NCBI GenBank assembly: GCA_900542325.1
Contig: UQMY01000001.1
Location: forward strand, 37,672-101,671
DNA from: an uncultured Collinsella sp.
Lineage (GTDB): Bacteria > Actinomycetota > Coriobacteriia > Coriobacteriales > Coriobacteriaceae
DNA: 64,000 bases
Reading direction: 5' to 3'
Below, piece after piece: positions 1 to 8,803 of the stretch. Every line of letters begins with the position of its first letter. Position 1 is the stretch's first letter. Under the pieces are notes generated by a model. That model was given only the letters and a program-made list of their open reading frames with translations. It was not told the DNA's origin and searched no databases. A program made the translations under genes and the position numbers.

Positions 1-29
1 AAATTAGCTACCCCTATGACGCTCCTGGG

Positions 30-551
30 TTACCTTACGTAGACCACGTTGTCGCGGCGCGGCTTTGCCTCGGGAAGTGCGTCTTCGGCATAGCCCAGAA
101 TGCAGTGACCGACGCCGCGTAGGCTTCCGTCGGCGGGTAGACCCCAGCTGGCCAGTAGCTCCAGACCCTCGGGCGAATCGAAAACCTCATGCGCGCGGTG
201 AATCCAGCACGAATCAACGCCCAGCGCATAGGCGGCGTTGAGCAGGTTACCCATGGCAAGCGAACCGTCTTCCAGATGCGTGGGCACGCTGCGGTCGACC
301 AGCACCACCACAACGGTCTTGGCGCCATAGAAGGGGTCGCTGTTGCTGCCCATGACTTGCGCGTTGAGCTGTGAGAGACGCTCAGCGGTCGCGGGGTCGG
401 TGACGGCGACAAACGTCACCGGCTGGCGGCCCATGCCGCTCGGTGCATATTGGCCGGCTTCGATAATACGTGCAAGCTTTTCGGCCTCGACGGGGCGATC
501 GCTGTATTTGCGACAGCTGCGGCGGTGAATGAGCGCTTCGATAGTCTCCAT
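30..551 (-). CDS. Nitroreductase family protein
   Basis: This 173-aa protein fits the small single-domain FMN-dependent nitroreductase fold. The N-terminal segment IEALIHRRSCRKYSDRPVE is the usual FMN-phosphate-binding start, followed by the APSGMGRQP loop and a C-terminal GVGHCILGYAED strand typical of the family. Such enzymes use NAD(P)H to reduce nitro or quinone compounds; the substrate cannot be read from sequence. The start was set at the ATG preceded by AAGGAG, 6 bases upstream, rather than an ATG 32 codons earlier that adds an unrelated leader. It lies at the window edge and is transcribed away from the next gene. Confidence 0.85.
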   Translation of the reverse strand: METIEALIHRRSCRKYSDRPVEAEKLARIIEAGQYAPSGMGRQPVTFVAVTDPATAERLSQLNAQVMGSNSDPFYGAKTVVVVLVDRSVPTHLEDGSLAMGNLLNAAYALGVDSCWIHRAHEVFDSPEGLELLASWGLPADGSLRGVGHCILGYAEDALPEAKPRRDNVVYVR

Positions 552-846
552 GGTGTCTCCTTGCGATGGCGTTGCAGATGCCCCGTTCATACCCGTCGGG
601 CTCAAACGATAGACGGTCAATTGCCCGGCCAAAAGGATAGATTCCAATTGGGAAAGTGAGTTTGCATAAAAGTGCCTTCAGAATGTGACAAACAAATGGG
701 ATGGTTAAACGTTTTATCCCGTCTACCCTGCGGTTTTTTACCACTTGCCTAAATGATGCGCGTATAAGCTCTGATAAAGGTTTTACTAAAGGAGAACCAA
801 CGTTTATCAATGCGCTGTGGTGGCGCCGGGCCAGGAGGTAACTATC
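552..846. other. Intergenic region with AAACGTTTTATCC motif
   Basis: This 295-bp gap lies between divergent genes. It contains AAACGTTTTATCC at 707-719, a 13-mer that recurs exactly at 7336-7348 upstream of ilvE. No confident -35/-10 pair was found; TATAAG at 763-768 and an AAAGGAG at 789-795 are visible. No additional gene is supported. Confidence 0.35.
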
Positions 847-1137
847 ATGTTCCAGGCTGGAGATGTCGTCGAGACCGATTTCGAAGGATTTCTGAAGCTG
901 CTGCGTTCCAAGACGCGCGCTTTCGTGTCGATCAACGATCACGAGTACTACATCACGCACACCGATGGCTATTGGCGTGTTCAGGATTGCGAGGCCCTCA
1001 ACGACAAGGGCCACTTTACTGACTGCTCCGAGCTGGTCAACACGGTCTGCGAGGTCGTCGAGCTGCCGTGGATTGCCGGCAAGAGCCTGCATGATAGCTT
1101 CTCGGGCGCTACGGTCTATGAGGCCGTCGCCGCTTAA
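847..1137 (+). CDS. Small conserved-looking protein of unknown function
   Basis: This 96-aa protein has no domain I recognise. It begins MFQAGDVVETDFEGFLKLL and is moderately acidic, with two Cys in the middle (VQDC and TDCSEL) and no membrane segment or signal peptide, so it is probably cytosolic. The ATG has an AGGAGG eight bases upstream, which favours it over a GTG ten codons earlier. A strong rho-independent terminator follows directly, so it appears to be monocistronic. Base composition and codon use match its neighbours. Confidence 0.7.
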   Translation: MFQAGDVVETDFEGFLKLLRSKTRAFVSINDHEYYITHTDGYWRVQDCEALNDKGHFTDCSELVNTVCEVVELPWIAGKSLHDSFSGATVYEAVAA

Positions 1138-1163
1138 CAGGCAATAAAACCCGAATTTCACGT

Positions 1164-1199
1164 GACCGCTGGCGCTGCCCCCGCGCCGGCGGTCTTTTT
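1164..1199 (+). terminator. Rho-independent terminator
   Basis: A hairpin with arms GACCGC-TG-GCGC and GCGC-CG-GCGGTC closes over a short C-rich loop and is followed by TTTTT. It sits 26 bases after the stop of the small upstream gene. Confidence 0.8.
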
Positions 1200-1242
1200 C
1201 TGCCGATAGGCCATAAAAGTGCAAACATTTGCGGAGCGCCTG

Positions 1243-1300
1243 TTGACGATAGTCAAAACTCGGACTAATATAGAGATACAAAATTGGTCAAAAATCGGAC
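1243..1300 (+). promoter_or_regulatory. Promoter and probable MarR operator of the ABC exporter operon
   Basis: TTGACG (1243-1248), a 17-bp spacer and TAATAT (1266-1271) form a near-consensus sigma-70-type promoter. GTCAAAACTCGGAC (1252-1265) and GTCAAAAATCGGAC (1287-1300) are direct repeats 35 bp apart. One lies between -35 and -10, the other just past the predicted start site, which is a typical repressor arrangement. TTGAC-GATA-GTCAA (1243-1256) is also an inverted repeat over the -35. Binding by the adjacent MarR protein is inferred. Confidence 0.6.
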
Positions 1301-1318
1301 AATCGAATGGTGGGATAG

Positions 1319-1819
1319 ATGAATAGTGCGGTTACACTGGTCGATTTCGACCGGTTGCTCAATGGACTCGACCATATCTATTCGGAGTTCTCGCGCGCCT
1401 GCGGTCTTTCGGACTGCGCTTACTGGATGCTCGTCGATACCAGCACGGCGGGCGGCAGTGTTGCCGTAAGCCGTCTGACAAGCGAATGGTTCTACAGCAA
1501 GCAGACTATCAACTCGGCAATTAAAACCTTGACGGCGCGGGGTTTCGCAACGTTGGAGTTTGCCGAAGGCAGCCGTAAGAACAAGGTTGTGCGTTTGACC
1601 GAAGCGGGCATGCGGTTTGCCGAGCAATATGCGCTGCCGGCGCAAGAAGCCGAGCAACAGGCTTTCGAAGTGCTCGAGCCCTGGGAACAGCGCGAAATCA
1701 TGCGCCTAATCGGAAAATTTTCCCATGCGCTCGGCGATGAGTGCGATGCCTTTAAGCAGCATATCGCTGCCGAGAGCCAGGCCGAGAATCAAGGTGAGGG
1801 GGAGTCGTGCGACTCTTAA
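1319..1819 (+). CDS. MarR family transcriptional regulator
   Basis: A 166-aa winged-helix regulator. The recognition region VAVSRLTSEWFYSKQTINSAIKTLTARGFATLEFAEGSRKNKVVRLTEAG holds the helix-turn-helix and wing typical of MarR, with dimerisation helices at both ends. It is the first gene of the transcription unit and overlaps the following ABC transporter gene by 13 bases, so the two are probably translationally coupled. It most likely represses its own operon and responds to a transported compound. The ribosome-binding site is weak (GGTGGG), which fits a low-level regulator. Confidence 0.85.
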   Translation: MNSAVTLVDFDRLLNGLDHIYSEFSRACGLSDCAYWMLVDTSTAGGSVAVSRLTSEWFYSKQTINSAIKTLTARGFATLEFAEGSRKNKVVRLTEAGMRFAEQYALPAQEAEQQAFEVLEPWEQREIMRLIGKFSHALGDECDAFKQHIAAESQAENQGEGESCDS

Positions 1820-3543
1820 TGAGGTTTATGAAGCCGTATCGCAGGCTTGTCGCGGTGACGTTGTTGGTGCTGCTAATCGACAACGTCGGTACGCTGTTGG
1901 TTCCTACGATGCTGGCGAACATGGTCAACACCGGCATCACCACGGGCGATGTCGACTACATCCTGCGCAACGGCCTCTACATGCTTATCGCGACCGGCAT
2001 GGCCAGCGGCGGCGCGGTGTTGGGCTGCTATCTTTCGGCGCGCTTGGCCGCCAACGTGGCCTGCGATATCCGCAATGCCGTCTACGACAAGTCGCTCGAG
2101 CTGTCTGCCAGTGACTTTGAGCGCTTTGGCACGGGCTCGATGATCACGCGCTCGCTCAACGACATCAACGTGATTCAACAGGCGATTCTGCAGACGATCC
2201 AGCTGGTGCTGCCGGTGCCGTTCCTGGCGGTGGCAGGCATCATCTTCGCCTGGCTCATCGATTCGGCCATGGGCATGCTTCTGGGCGTCGTGGTTGCGAT
2301 CGTGCTGGTTGCGGCGGTCTTTACGGTTGCCAACGCGGCTCCGATCTTTATGCGCTTGCAGAGTTTTATCGACCGTATGAACGTGGTGCTGCGCGAAAAC
2401 ATCGTGGGTGTGCGCGTCATCCGTGCGTTTAACAAGGAGCGCCATGAGGAGCAGCGCCTGGACGAGGTGTTTAGCGATTACGCGGACAATGCCATTAAGG
2501 TCAACCACCTGTTTGTGGGGCTCGACAGCTCCAGCTTCTTTTTGATGAACATCGCCGAGGTGGCGGTGCTGTGGGTGGGCGGCAACCGCGTGGGCGCCCA
2601 TGCGATGCAAATCGGCAGCATCTCGGCCGTGCTGGAGTACGCGATCCTGATTCTGTTCTTTGTGATGATGGCGCAGATGGTGGTGCTGACACTCCCGCGC
2701 GCCGCCGCATGTCTGAACCGTGCGCAGCAGGTGCTGGAGATTGAGCCGAGTATCGTGGATGGCGAACGCACGCTCGACGCGAGCGCGTCCGACTCAAAGG
2801 ACGGATCGGATGCGGTCGCCGTGTTCGATCACATGTCGTTTCGTTTTGACGATGCCGACGAGGACACGCTGTGCGATCTGAACTTTGCCTGTCGCCGCGG
2901 TCAGACGACTGCGATTGTCGGCTCGACGGGATCGGGCAAGTCAACGGTGGCCAAGCTCTTGCTTCGCTTCCACGATGCCACGAAGGGCGCCATTCGCCTG
3001 AACGGCGTCGATCTGCGCGAACTTTCGCAAGACGACATCCGCGGGCGTATTGCCTATGTGCCGCAGAAGGCGTGGCTGTTCTCGGGCACCGTGGCAAGCA
3101 ACCTGCGCTTTGGCAACGAAGACGCGACTGAGGCAGACATGCTTCATGCGCTCCAGGTTGCCCAGAGCACCTTTGTGCTCGATCAGCCGCAGGGGCTCGA
3201 TACCCCGGTGGCGCAGGGCGGCACGAACTTTTCGGGCGGCCAGCGCCAACGTCTGGCCATCGCCCGTGCGCTCATGAAGCATGCCGATCTATATATCTTC
3301 GACGATAGTTTTTCGGCCCTGGACTTTAAGACTGATGCCGCCCTGCGCCATGCGTTGCAAGACGAGACGCGCGACGCTGCGGTGCTCATCATCGCGCAGC
3401 GCATCTCGACGATCTTGCATGCCAACCAGATCGTGGTGCTCAAGGACGGCGAGGTCGTGGGCCTAGGCACGCACGACGAGCTCATGGAGACCTGCGAGGT
3501 GTACCGCGCTATCGCGGAATCGCAGATGAAGGGAGGTGAGTAG
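1807..3543 (+). CDS. ABC exporter subunit with degenerate ATPase site (ABC pair 1)
   Basis: This 578-aa half transporter has an N-terminal six-helix ABC exporter membrane domain (about residues 1-310) and a C-terminal nucleotide-binding domain. Walker A GSTGSGKST lies near residue 372 and the signature FSGGQRQRL is canonical. Walker B ends FDD rather than DE near residue 499, so the catalytic Glu is missing. That pattern is known for the regulatory half of heterodimeric exporters such as TM287/288 or BmrCD. It starts inside the MarR gene and ends one base before the ATG of its partner. Substrate is unknown; drug or lipid export is typical. Confidence 0.88.
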   Translation: MRLLMRFMKPYRRLVAVTLLVLLIDNVGTLLVPTMLANMVNTGITTGDVDYILRNGLYMLIATGMASGGAVLGCYLSARLAANVACDIRNAVYDKSLELSASDFERFGTGSMITRSLNDINVIQQAILQTIQLVLPVPFLAVAGIIFAWLIDSAMGMLLGVVVAIVLVAAVFTVANAAPIFMRLQSFIDRMNVVLRENIVGVRVIRAFNKERHEEQRLDEVFSDYADNAIKVNHLFVGLDSSSFFLMNIAEVAVLWVGGNRVGAHAMQIGSISAVLEYAILILFFVMMAQMVVLTLPRAAACLNRAQQVLEIEPSIVDGERTLDASASDSKDGSDAVAVFDHMSFRFDDADEDTLCDLNFACRRGQTTAIVGSTGSGKSTVAKLLLRFHDATKGAIRLNGVDLRELSQDDIRGRIAYVPQKAWLFSGTVASNLRFGNEDATEADMLHALQVAQSTFVLDQPQGLDTPVAQGGTNFSGGQRQRLAIARALMKHADLYIFDDSFSALDFKTDAALRHALQDETRDAAVLIIAQRISTILHANQIVVLKDGEVVGLGTHDELMETCEVYRAIAESQMKGGE

Positions 3544-3544
3544 C

Positions 3545-5551
3545 ATGACCGAGGAGCTCAAGAAGCAGGGCGGCGTTGATGACGCCGCTGCCGCGGGATT
3601 GGTTGAGGAAACGGCTGCCGCGGTACCCGAGCTGGACGATGCCGCCAAGGCAGCGGCCGAGCGCGAGGCTCGTCGCCAAGCGCTGTACGAGGAAAACGAA
3701 CGAGCCGAGGACGAGCGCGCCCGTGCCGAGGCAGAGCGTATGCGCGACGTGGATGACGAAGACGAGGACGAGACGCCTCGGGATACCTGGGCGACGGTGC
3801 GCCGTTTGTGGAACGAGGCTACCGGCGACCATTGGCGCTTCTATATCGTGTTCGTGAGCATTGTGTTCTACGTCATCTTTAACACCGCCGCGCCGGCATA
3901 TAGCGCTCATGTTATCGACGAGCTGTGGGGCCATATACAGGTGGCGTTTGCCAACGACACCACCTTCAACATCACCTGGGAGAGCTGCGGCAGAACCATC
4001 TTCATCTACTTTTTAATCTGGACGGCCGCCGGATCGTTCTATGCACTGCAGAGTTTTTTGATGTCGAGTGTTGCTGAGCGCCTCAACCTGCGCCTGCGCA
4101 ACCGCATCGCGCAAAAGCTCAGCCGTCTGCCGCTCGCTTACTTTGATGCGCATCGCCCCGGTGAGGTAGTCAGCCGCGCGACCAACGACCTGGACAAGAT
4201 GTCCGAGAGCATGCAGCGCGGATTGCTGCAGCTGCTGATGTCGATCGGCACCGTGACGGGCGCCATCATCATGATGTTCGTCTATAGCGTTAGGCTCACG
4301 TTGATCTTTTTGGGTTTTACGGCGGTATCGCTGCTGGTGACCAAGGTGGTCTCGCACCGCACGCATGACGTAACCGGTGAGCGCCAGGAATGGGTCTCCA
4401 AGATTACGAGCGCGGTTGAGGAGGGTTACTCGGGCCGTCTGGTGATTCGCGCGTTCAACCGCGAACGCCAGAGTTCTGCCGAGGTGCACGAAGCCTCGGG
4501 CGAGCTGGCGCGCGTGAGTGCCAAGGCCGACTTTATGATTAACGCCGTCGGCCCTGCGGTGCGCTTTATCGGCCGTTTGGCGCAGATCGTGATCGCGCTG
4601 GTGGGCTGCAGTATGCTGGTTGCCGGTCACATGACCGTCGGCGTGTTCCAGGCGTTCTTCCAGTTTATCTACGAGGCGTCCGAACCCATGACGCAGTTGT
4701 CGTTTACCTTTAACTCGCTGCAGAGCGCGCTGGCGAGCGCAGAGCGCGTGTTCGACCTGCTCGATGAGCCCGAGATGGAGGCCGATCCGCTGCCGGACGA
4801 GGCCGCCAAGCTGCCGGGTCGCGTTGAGGGTCGCGTCGCTTTTGAGCATGTACGCTTTGGCTATTCGCCCGACAAGCCGCTTATGCGCGACGTGTCGTTT
4901 ACCGCCGAGCCGGGCCAGAAGATCGCCGTGGTGGGAACCACGGGCGCGGGCAAGACTACGCTCATCAACCTGCTCATGCGCTTTTACGAGATCGACGGTG
5001 GCCGCATTACGCTCGACGGCGTGGACACGAGCCGTATGGACCGCGGCGAGCTGCGCCAGCAGTTTGGCATGGTGCTGCAGGACGCCTGGCTATTTGATGG
5101 CACGATTGCGCAGAACATCGCCTACGGCTGTCCCGAGGCGACGCGCGACGAGATCGTGGCGGCTGCGCGCGCCGCGCAGGTCGACTTCTTTGTGCGTACC
5201 ATGCCGCAGGGTTATGACACGCGGGTGGCCAACGATGCCGAGAGCATTAGTCAGGGCCAGCGCCAGCTGCTGACCATTGCACGCGTGCTGCTCAACAACC
5301 CGGCGATTCTCATCCTGGACGAGGCGACGTCGAGCGTGGACACGCGCACCGAACTTGCCATCGGCCGCGCCATGGACGCGCTCATGCGCGGGCGCACCAG
5401 TTTTGTGATCGCGCATCGCCTGTCGACGATCGTGGATGCCGACCTGATTCTGGTCATGGATCACGGCAACATTATCGAGCAGGGCACACATAAGGAGCTG
5501 CTCGCAGCCGAGGGCGCTTACGCCGACCTCTATCTGAGTCAGTTCGCCTAA
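3545..5551 (+). CDS. ABC exporter subunit with catalytic ATPase site (ABC pair 1)
   Basis: A 668-aa half transporter and partner of the preceding gene. An unusually long, charged, Ala/Glu-rich cytosolic N-terminus of about 85 residues precedes the membrane domain. The nucleotide-binding domain has Walker A GTTGAGKTT (near residue 464) and a canonical Walker B ILILDEATSSVDT. Its signature is ISQGQRQLL, deviating from LSGGQ. Together with its partner this gives one consensus and one degenerate ATP site. The ATG preceded by GGGAGG was chosen over a GTG three codons upstream that overlaps the previous stop. A family A palindrome follows immediately. Confidence 0.88.
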   Translation: MTEELKKQGGVDDAAAAGLVEETAAAVPELDDAAKAAAEREARRQALYEENERAEDERARAEAERMRDVDDEDEDETPRDTWATVRRLWNEATGDHWRFYIVFVSIVFYVIFNTAAPAYSAHVIDELWGHIQVAFANDTTFNITWESCGRTIFIYFLIWTAAGSFYALQSFLMSSVAERLNLRLRNRIAQKLSRLPLAYFDAHRPGEVVSRATNDLDKMSESMQRGLLQLLMSIGTVTGAIIMMFVYSVRLTLIFLGFTAVSLLVTKVVSHRTHDVTGERQEWVSKITSAVEEGYSGRLVIRAFNRERQSSAEVHEASGELARVSAKADFMINAVGPAVRFIGRLAQIVIALVGCSMLVAGHMTVGVFQAFFQFIYEASEPMTQLSFTFNSLQSALASAERVFDLLDEPEMEADPLPDEAAKLPGRVEGRVAFEHVRFGYSPDKPLMRDVSFTAEPGQKIAVVGTTGAGKTTLINLLMRFYEIDGGRITLDGVDTSRMDRGELRQQFGMVLQDAWLFDGTIAQNIAYGCPEATRDEIVAAARAAQVDFFVRTMPQGYDTRVANDAESISQGQRQLLTIARVLLNNPAILILDEATSSVDTRTELAIGRAMDALMRGRTSFVIAHRLSTIVDADLILVMDHGNIIEQGTHKELLAAEGAYADLYLSQFA

Positions 5552-5581
5552 GGTGACAAAGGGACAGTCCCCTTGTCACAT
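5552..5581. repeat. Family A palindromic repeat, copy 1
   Basis: The copy carries the inverted repeat TGACAAAGGGAC / GTCCCCTTGTCA directly after the ABC stop codon. Five further copies lie at 21974, 40927, 51856, 53820 and 61848. Confidence 0.8.
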
Positions 5582-5585
5582 CGAA

Positions 5586-5627
5586 AAGAAGGCCCGCCGG
5601 GGGATTGATTCCCTGGCGCGCCTTCTT
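5586..5627 (-). terminator. Terminator of the serine acetyltransferase gene
   Basis: The stem AAGAAGGC...GCCTTCTT encloses a second GC-rich pairing. On the minus strand it is followed by TTTTCG, so it probably ends cysE transcription, and it lies between convergent genes. Confidence 0.65.
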
Positions 5628-5658
5628 GCGTTGATGCGGGTCTGTACCGTCCGCAGCC

Positions 5659-6363
5659 CTAGCGTTCGTCCACGAGCTTGGCGACGAGGGCCTTGAGCTC
5701 CGCCACCTCTCGTTCGAGTTCTTTGACGCGGCGGGCGTTCTCGGTGATGCCTTGGCGGTTGAGGGCACTCTGCTCGGCGGCGTCATCGGGCATGTACTCG
5801 CGATGCTGCTTGGCGTCGAAACTCTCCTCGAACACGCGGCAGCCGTTGCGCTTGATGATGCGTCCCGGCACGCCCACGACGGTGCAGTTGTCGGGCACGT
5901 CTTTGACGACGACCGAGTTGCCGCCGATCTTGACGTTGTTGCCGATGCGGATGTTGCCGAGCACCTTGGCGCCCGTGCCCACGGTGACGTTGTTGCCGAG
6001 CGTTGGGTGGCGTTTGCCGGTCTCGTTGCCAGTACCGCCGAGCGTGACGCCCTGATAGAGTACGCAGTTGTCGCCCACAATGGCGGTTTCGCCGATGACG
6101 ACGCCCATGGCATGGTCGATAAAGAAGTGCTTGCCAATCTGCGCGGCAGGGTGAATTTCGACGCCAGTGATATGGCGGGTGATTTGCGAGAGCACGCGGG
6201 CGAGCGAGCGATGGCCGTGCTCCCAGAGCCAGTGCTCGGGTACGTGGTTCCACTTGGCGTGTAGGCCGGGATAGGAGAGGAAGATGACCAGGCCGTTTTG
6301 CGCAGCGGGATCCTGTGCCTGGACGGTCTTGATGTCCTCGCGAATGGTATTGATAAAGCTCAC
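5659..6363 (-). CDS. cysE: Serine O-acetyltransferase (EpsC/CysE type)
   Basis: This 234-aa enzyme acetylates L-serine with acetyl-CoA to give O-acetylserine for cysteine synthesis. An alpha-helical N-terminus is followed by a left-handed beta-helix. Catalytic-region motifs [32 protein letters not shown] and [10 protein letters not shown] are typical of bacterial SATs. A charged, probably coiled-coil C-terminal tail ([17 protein letters not shown]) extends past the helix. The GTG start has GGGAGG nine bases upstream and matches the family start; an upstream ATG would add 25 unrelated residues. No cysteine synthase gene is adjacent. Confidence 0.9.
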   Translation of the reverse strand: MSFINTIREDIKTVQAQDPAAQNGLVIFLSYPGLHAKWNHVPEHWLWEHGHRSLARVLSQITRHITGVEIHPAAQIGKHFFIDHAMGVVIGETAIVGDNCVLYQGVTLGGTGNETGKRHPTLGNNVTVGTGAKVLGNIRIGNNVKIGGNSVVVKDVPDNCTVVGVPGRIIKRNGCRVFEESFDAKQHREYMPDDAAEQSALNRQGITENARRVKELEREVAELKALVAKLVDER

Positions 6364-6587
6364 TGGCCGCCCTCCCTTAGCGCCATGGCAATGCGATTCA
6401 ATAAAGTATAGCGATTCGCTAGGGATTAGGAAGAGCAATCTTTCACGGCTTAGCGTGACAGGTGTCAGTTATGCATACTTGCTGGTAATGGAGTCATGCT
6501 TTTGTGGGGTTGCGCACGAGGAGGCGCCGCAACCGTATACTGGTCAACTTGGACGTATCCGCGCCCACAACTGAGAGGTTTTACTTC

Positions 6588-7235
6588 ATGGGTTTCATCA
6601 ATTTTATCGCCGAGCTGCTTAAGGATCCGCGCACCGCGATCGCCAGCTGGATCGCCGCCGGCCCGCTTATGGCCTACGGCTGCGTGTTCCTGATTATCTT
6701 TGTCGAGACGGGCGTGGTGTTCTTCCCGTTCCTTCCCGGCGACTCGCTGCTGTTCGCCTCGGGCTTCTTTGCCCACAACGGCGGCTTTAACATCGTGGCC
6801 CTGCTGGCCGTCGCATGGACGGCTGCTATCTTGGGCGATCAGTGCAACTTTATGATCGGTCATTTCTTTGGCCAAAAGATCATCGCCTCGGGCAAGGTCA
6901 AGGCCATGACGCCCGAGCGTATCAAAAAGTCCGAGGACTTCCTGGACAAGTGGGGCCACCTGGCCATCTTCCTGGGTCGCTTCTTCCCGTTTATCCGCAC
7001 CTTTGTGCCCTTCATCGCCGGTATGGGCGGCATGCACTGGCGCAACTTTGTCATCTTTAACGTGCTGGGCGGCATTACCTGGTCGACGGTCTTTACGCTG
7101 CTGGGTTACTTCTTTGGCGGCATTCCCTTTGTGCAGGAGCACTTTGAGCTGCTAATCGTTGGTATCGTTGCCGTGTCGATCATCCCGACTGTGGTCGGTC
7201 TGGTTAAGGCTAAGCTGGGCAAAAAGAACGCGTAG
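6588..7235 (+). CDS. DedA family membrane protein
   Basis: A 215-aa polytopic membrane protein of the DedA/VTT family. Characteristic motifs are FVETGVVFFPFLPGDSLLFASG near the N-terminus and LGRFFPFIRTFVPFIAGMGGM in the middle. The latter carries the conserved G-R-F/x-P-x-x-R-T pattern. Family members act as lipid scramblases or flippases, including undecaprenyl-phosphate recycling, and affect membrane potential. The ATG with GAGAGG nine bases upstream was preferred over an in-frame start 28 codons earlier. It is monocistronic, with a strong terminator downstream. Confidence 0.9.
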   Translation: MGFINFIAELLKDPRTAIASWIAAGPLMAYGCVFLIIFVETGVVFFPFLPGDSLLFASGFFAHNGGFNIVALLAVAWTAAILGDQCNFMIGHFFGQKIIASGKVKAMTPERIKKSEDFLDKWGHLAIFLGRFFPFIRTFVPFIAGMGGMHWRNFVIFNVLGGITWSTVFTLLGYFFGGIPFVQEHFELLIVGIVAVSIIPTVVGLVKAKLGKKNA

Positions 7236-7265
7236 CTCGAGCCAGCGCGCAAACCGTGCCGTTGA

Positions 7266-7300
7266 GGCCCGTCACCGTTTACGGTGGCGGGCCCTTTGCT
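7266..7300 (+). terminator. Rho-independent terminator after dedA
   Basis: A 12-bp perfect stem GGCCCGTCACCG / CGGTGGCGGGCC with a TTTA loop is followed by CTTTGCTT. Confidence 0.8.
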
Positions 7301-7335
7301 TCGGTCAAATGAAAATACTTTAGTTAGTTAAAGAA

Positions 7336-7369
7336 AAACGTTTTATCCAACGCATGCGGGGAGTACAAT
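7336..7369 (+). promoter_or_regulatory. Probable ilvE promoter and operator
   Basis: AAACGTTTTATCC (7336-7348) contains the palindrome AAACGTTT and occupies the -35 zone of a TACAAT -10 candidate (7364-7369). The same 13-mer lies at 707-719, and a related AAAACGTTTTGCC lies upstream of the second transaldolase. About 150 bases of untranslated leader would follow; no recognisable riboswitch or leader peptide was found in it. Confidence 0.4.
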
Positions 7370-7522
7370 CTCGTGCATGCGAATCGACGTGCTATCGGCT
7401 TTGATGCTGTTCGCGTGTCCCGTCCGGCTCTACGCTCCGGGCGTGCGACGTTGCGACGCGGTCGGCCTCGGTCCTTGCGTGCGGGTTCGCGAGTATGCAA
7501 CTGTGTATGTAAGGAGCGACAT

Positions 7523-8575
7523 ATGGCTGTCGAGAAGAAGGATATCGATTGGGGTAGCCTTGGCTTTGGCTACATGAAGACCGATTACAGCTACGAGGCT
7601 CATTGGAAGGATGGCGAGTGGGACGAGGGTGGCCTGACCACCGACCACACCCTGCATGTCTCCGAGTGCGGCGGCATCTTCCATTACTGCCAGGAGGTCT
7701 TTGAGGGCCTGAAGGCCTATACCGCCGAGGACGGCAGCATCGTCTGCTTCCGTCCCGACATGAACGCCGAGCGTATGTATAACTCTGCCCAGCGCCTCGA
7801 GATGCCCCCGTTCCCCAAGGACAAGTTTGTTGAGGCCGTCAAGCAGGTCGTTTCTGCCAACGCCGCCTGGGTTCCGCCTTTCGGCTCCGGTGCAACCCTG
7901 TACGTGCGTCCATTTATGATCGGCTCCGGTGACGTGATCGGCGTGGCTCCCGCTCCTGAGTACACGTTCCGTATTCTCGTGACCCCGGTCGGTCCGTACT
8001 TTAAGGGTGGCCTTAAGCCCGTCAAGCTGCGCGTTTCCGAGTACGACCGCGCCGCACCGCACGGCACCGGCAACATCAAGGCCGGCCTTAACTATGCCAT
8101 GTCCCTCAAGCCCACGATGGAGGCCCATCGCGGGGGCTATGCCGAGAACCTGTATCTCGACTCCGAGTCCCGCACCTATGTCGAGGAGACCGGCGGCGCG
8201 AACGTCCTGTTCGTGAAGGAGGACGGCACCCTCGTCGTTCCGCAGTCGCACACCGACTCCATCCTGCCCTCCATCACCCGTCGCTCGCTTGTTCAGGTTG
8301 CCGAGGATCTGGGCATGACCGTCGACCAGCGTCCCGTCGAGTGGGCCGAGGTCAAGGCCGGCACCTTCGTTGAGTGCGGTCTGTGCGGCACCGCTGCCGT
8401 CATCTCTCCGGTCGGCGAGATCGACAACAAGGTTTACGGCGCCGACGAGACCGTGACCTTCCCGGCTGGCTACACCGAGATCGGCCCTGTGATGAAGAAG
8501 CTCCGCGAGACCCTGACGGGCATCCAGTCTGGTGCTGTTGAGGATAAGCACGACTGGGTTTACACCGTCGCGTAA
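7523..8575 (+). CDS. ilvE: Branched-chain amino acid aminotransferase
   Basis: A 350-aa fold-type IV PLP enzyme catalysing the last step of leucine, isoleucine and valine synthesis or the first step of their breakdown. Diagnostic segments are ECGGIFHYCQEVFEGLKAY, the PLP-lysine region GTGNIKAGLNYA (Lys near 186), and ETGGANVLFV. Length is as expected for the long IlvE class. The ATG is six bases after AAGGAG; an in-frame upstream extension of 50 codons is Arg-rich and not family-like. The gene stands alone, and a very large palindrome follows its stop. Confidence 0.93.
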   Translation: MAVEKKDIDWGSLGFGYMKTDYSYEAHWKDGEWDEGGLTTDHTLHVSECGGIFHYCQEVFEGLKAYTAEDGSIVCFRPDMNAERMYNSAQRLEMPPFPKDKFVEAVKQVVSANAAWVPPFGSGATLYVRPFMIGSGDVIGVAPAPEYTFRILVTPVGPYFKGGLKPVKLRVSEYDRAAPHGTGNIKAGLNYAMSLKPTMEAHRGGYAENLYLDSESRTYVEETGGANVLFVKEDGTLVVPQSHTDSILPSITRRSLVQVAEDLGMTVDQRPVEWAEVKAGTFVECGLCGTAAVISPVGEIDNKVYGADETVTFPAGYTEIGPVMKKLRETLTGIQSGAVEDKHDWVYTVA

Positions 8576-8593
8576 TTATCCTTTCCTGTTCGG

Positions 8594-8714
8594 GCGGAGA
8601 GCAAGTTCCCTCCCGGCGCGTCCTCGGACATGCAAGAAGCCCTCGCTGCGCACTTCGTGCGGCGAGGGCTTCTTGCGTTCTGCGGAGTGCGCCGGGAGGG
8701 AACTTGCTCTCCGC
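8594..8714. repeat. Nested long palindrome (26-bp perfect arms)
   Basis: Arms 8594-8619 and 8689-8714 are perfect inverse complements over 26 bp. Inside lies a second perfect 15-bp stem (8632-8646 with 8662-8676), closed by CGCAC-TTC-GTGCG. It separates the convergent ilvE and lemA genes. The structure could form a cruciform in DNA or a long two-tier hairpin in RNA from either strand. Confidence 0.85.
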
Positions 8715-8803
8715 TCTGCGGGAACGACGTTGTCGCAACAGGCAACAATTAATCTGAATAAAGATGGCGTCCGGCCTTTTGGCCGCGCGTTGTGCGTGGA
8801 TAC

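Noticed and set aside
7373..7522. 50-codon N-terminal extension of IlvE or a leader peptide
   Set aside because: The extension is Arg-rich and absent from the family, and AAGGAG directly precedes the downstream ATG. No run of branched-chain codons typical of an attenuator peptide was seen.
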